A DNA stretch of 37,843 nucleotides. Origin: Actinomadura sp. 7K507. GTDB taxonomy: Bacteria; Actinomycetota; Actinomycetes; Streptosporangiales; Streptosporangiaceae. Below, one piece after another: positions 36,558 to 37,843 of this stretch. Every line of letters begins with the position of its first letter. Position 1 is the first letter of the stretch. Under the pieces are notes generated by a model. It was not told the origin of the DNA and did no database searches. It was given only the letters and a program-made list of their open reading frames with translations. The stretch is from positions 1-37,843 of the forward strand of contig NZ_SMKK01000077.1 in NCBI RefSeq assembly GCF_004348425.1, written 5' to 3'. Made by a program: the position numbers and the translations under genes.

Positions 36558-37676
36558 ATGCTTCAACGACTGGTGCATCTTCTTCCGCCGAGAGTGCGGG
36601 CCGTGCTGCGCCGGATCCCGGCCCTCGTGGCGCTGTACCAGTGGATGCGGCGCGGGAAGCTGAGCGGGGAGCGGTACGTGTTCGCCGCCCTGGCGGTCCT
36701 CGCGATCGGGGTCGGGGTCGCGACGGCGAACGACACCCGCGGTCTCGCGCCCTCCGGGGTGCTGGTGCTGATCGTGCTCGGCGGCGGGCTGCTGCTGAAG
36801 GTGCGGAGCCTGCTGGCGCTGCTCGTCGTCGTGGTGGGCATGGTGGCCTACAACGCCTGGCTCGACGTTCCCGCGATCGGATACGGGATCGTCGGCACGT
36901 TGATGATCACGGCGGTGCTCGCCCTGTCTCTCGCCCGGACGCGCCAGAAACTCGGCGTGCAGGGCCTGCGCGGCGACTCGATGCTGCTGGAACTGCGCGA
37001 CCGGCTGAAACGCCAGGGCGAGATGCCCGAACTGCCGGACGGCTGGGACTCCCAGGTCGTGCTGCTGCAGGCCGGAGGGTCCTCGTTCGGCGGCGACTTC
37101 GTGGTGTCGGCGTCCGACGGCGACACCCTGGAGGTGGCGCTGGTCGACGTGTCCGGGAAGGGCACCGACGCCGGGACCCGCGCGCTGATGCTGTCGGGCG
37201 CGTTCGGCGGGCTCCTTGGATCGATCCAGCCCGATCGTTTCCTGCCCGCCTGCAACGACTACCTGCACCGCCAGCGGTGGGACGAGGGCTTCGTCACAGC
37301 GGTGCACGTCGTCGTCGATCTGAACACGGGGGAGTACACGGTCGAGTCGGCGGGGCATCCCCCGGCGGTCCAGTTCGACGCGGGCAGCGGCGCCTGGCAG
37401 GTCGGCTCCGCCAAGGGCGTCGTGCTGGGAGTGGTGCCCGATCTGCGCTGCATCCCCGAGCACGGGACCCTGCGGTCGGGCGACGCGCTGCTCCTGTACA
37501 CCGACGGGCTGGTGGAATCGCCGGGCAGCGACCTCGACGCCGGCATCGACCGGTTGCTCGGCGAGGCGGAGCGGCTGGTCCCGCAGGGCTTCGGCAGCGG
37601 CGCGAAGGAACTGGTGGAGACGATGGCCGCGGCCCGCGACGACGACTGCGCCCTCGTCCTGATCTGGCGCACCTGA
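36558..37676 (+). CDS. Membrane SpoIIE/RsbU-type PP2C serine phosphatase
   Basis: A 372-aa protein. About residues 40-130 contain three to four membrane helices (FAALAVLAIGVGVAT, GVLVLIVLGGGLLL, LLVVVVGMVAYNAWL, GTLMITAVLALSLA). The cytoplasmic PP2C domain (about 165-370) has the metal-binding Asp residues in FGGDFVVS, VDVSGKGTDA, LLLYTDGLVES and RDDDCALVLI. Such enzymes dephosphorylate anti-sigma-factor antagonists and so switch on alternative sigma factors. There is no PAS/GAF sensor domain and no anti-sigma partner in the window. The ATG at 36558 is preferred over GTG 36531. Confidence 0.9.
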   Translation: MLQRLVHLLPPRVRAVLRRIPALVALYQWMRRGKLSGERYVFAALAVLAIGVGVATANDTRGLAPSGVLVLIVLGGGLLLKVRSLLALLVVVVGMVAYNAWLDVPAIGYGIVGTLMITAVLALSLARTRQKLGVQGLRGDSMLLELRDRLKRQGEMPELPDGWDSQVVLLQAGGSSFGGDFVVSASDGDTLEVALVDVSGKGTDAGTRALMLSGAFGGLLGSIQPDRFLPACNDYLHRQRWDEGFVTAVHVVVDLNTGEYTVESAGHPPAVQFDAGSGAWQVGSAKGVVLGVVPDLRCIPEHGTLRSGDALLLYTDGLVESPGSDLDAGIDRLLGEAERLVPQGFGSGAKELVETMAAARDDDCALVLIWRT

Positions 37677-37700
37677 CCGTCCGGGCGCCCTCGGGGTGCG

Positions 37701-37843
37701 CTACGGCCGCCTTCGCCTGTGCTTCTGCCTGCCGTGCTTCGCCCCGTGCTTGGGTTTGTGGTGCCTCGCTTTGTGCGCTTTCGGTGCCTGCCTGCGCGGC
37801 TGAGCGGGCTTGACGACGCCCGCTCTCTTCGTCGTGGTGGGGG
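37701..37843 (-). CDS. C-terminal end of a Lys/His/Arg-rich protein, cut by the window edge
   Basis: The minus-strand frame stays open from the edge at 37843 to a TAG at 37703-37701, giving about 46 residues. The tail is strongly basic and His-rich (KAHKARHHKPKHGAKHGRQK), with a KH-x-x pattern. It may be a nucleic-acid- or metal-binding tail. Only the C-terminus is visible, so the call is tentative. Confidence 0.4.
   Translation of the reverse strand, partial: PTTTKRAGVVKPAQPRRQAPKAHKARHHKPKHGAKHGRQKHRRRRP

Overview
The window is very GC-rich DNA from an actinomycete, most likely the family Thermomonosporaceae (Actinomadura-like). This is inferred, not proven. It rests on strong third-position GC bias, many GTG starts, many genes with a TAnnnT hexamer 6-9 nt before the start codon (leaderless mRNAs), and typical actinobacterial families: EttA, group-II truncated haemoglobin GlbO, a mycothiol-type DsbA protein, PDGLE-containing CbiMNQO, and a SpoIIE-type phosphatase. 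No tRNA, rRNA, CRISPR array, prophage or biosynthetic cluster is visible. It reads as chromosomal core sequence with one insertion sequence.

Layout. 0.1-1.8 kb: ettA, a translation factor. 2.0-6.0 kb: a two-gene glucarate catabolic operon (2,5-dioxovalerate dehydrogenase plus gudD), then a hotdog thioesterase coupled to a RimJ-like acetyltransferase. 6.1-7.5 kb: a secreted S37 peptidase. 7.6-11.3 kb, minus strand: GH13 alpha-glucosidase, glbO, an MscS channel and a 100-aa hypothetical. The last is divergent from 11.6-13.9 kb, a large HTH regulator plus GNAT pair. 14.0-17.0 kb, minus strand: a methyltransferase coupled to a prolyl oligopeptidase. 17.1-18.1 kb: a 35-aa leader ORF coupled to an HNH endonuclease, a tandem 58-bp repeat, and an FmdB zinc ribbon. 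18.1-19.0 kb: an intact IS5-family element. 19.0-21.3 kb, minus strand: a DUF1330 protein and ilvD, with a structured 400-bp leader behind it. 21.7-22.6 kb: a NERD-domain membrane protein. 22.8-26.4 kb: amidase and malQ. 26.4-30.0 kb, minus strand: a hypothetical and pepN. 30.2-30.8 kb: a DsbA-like protein lacking its second active-site cysteine. 30.9-33.5 kb: an ECF nickel/cobalt importer (cbiM, PDGLE protein, cbiQ, cbiO) behind a Nur-box-like site. 33.6-34.6 kb: a CooC-like ATPase behind a Zur-box-like site. 34.7-37.8 kb: a Pro/Gln-rich membrane protein, rpiB, a small basic protein, a SpoIIE-type phosphatase and a gene running off the right edge.

How the genes fit together. The clearest unit is metal uptake and delivery (30.9-34.6 kb): importer and SIMIBI ATPase side by side, each with a different Fur-family-like operator. 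Carbon use is represented by gudD/KGSADH, GH13 glucosidase, MalQ and RpiB; protein turnover by the S37, S9 and M1 peptidases. No single new multi-gene system stands out. The most notable signals are structural: the IS sits exactly in the shared stop codons of two convergent genes, the amidase gene carries an in-frame hairpin insert, a strong palindrome lies over the ribosome binding site of an unknown gene, and a loop sequence recurs at two distant intergenic sites.
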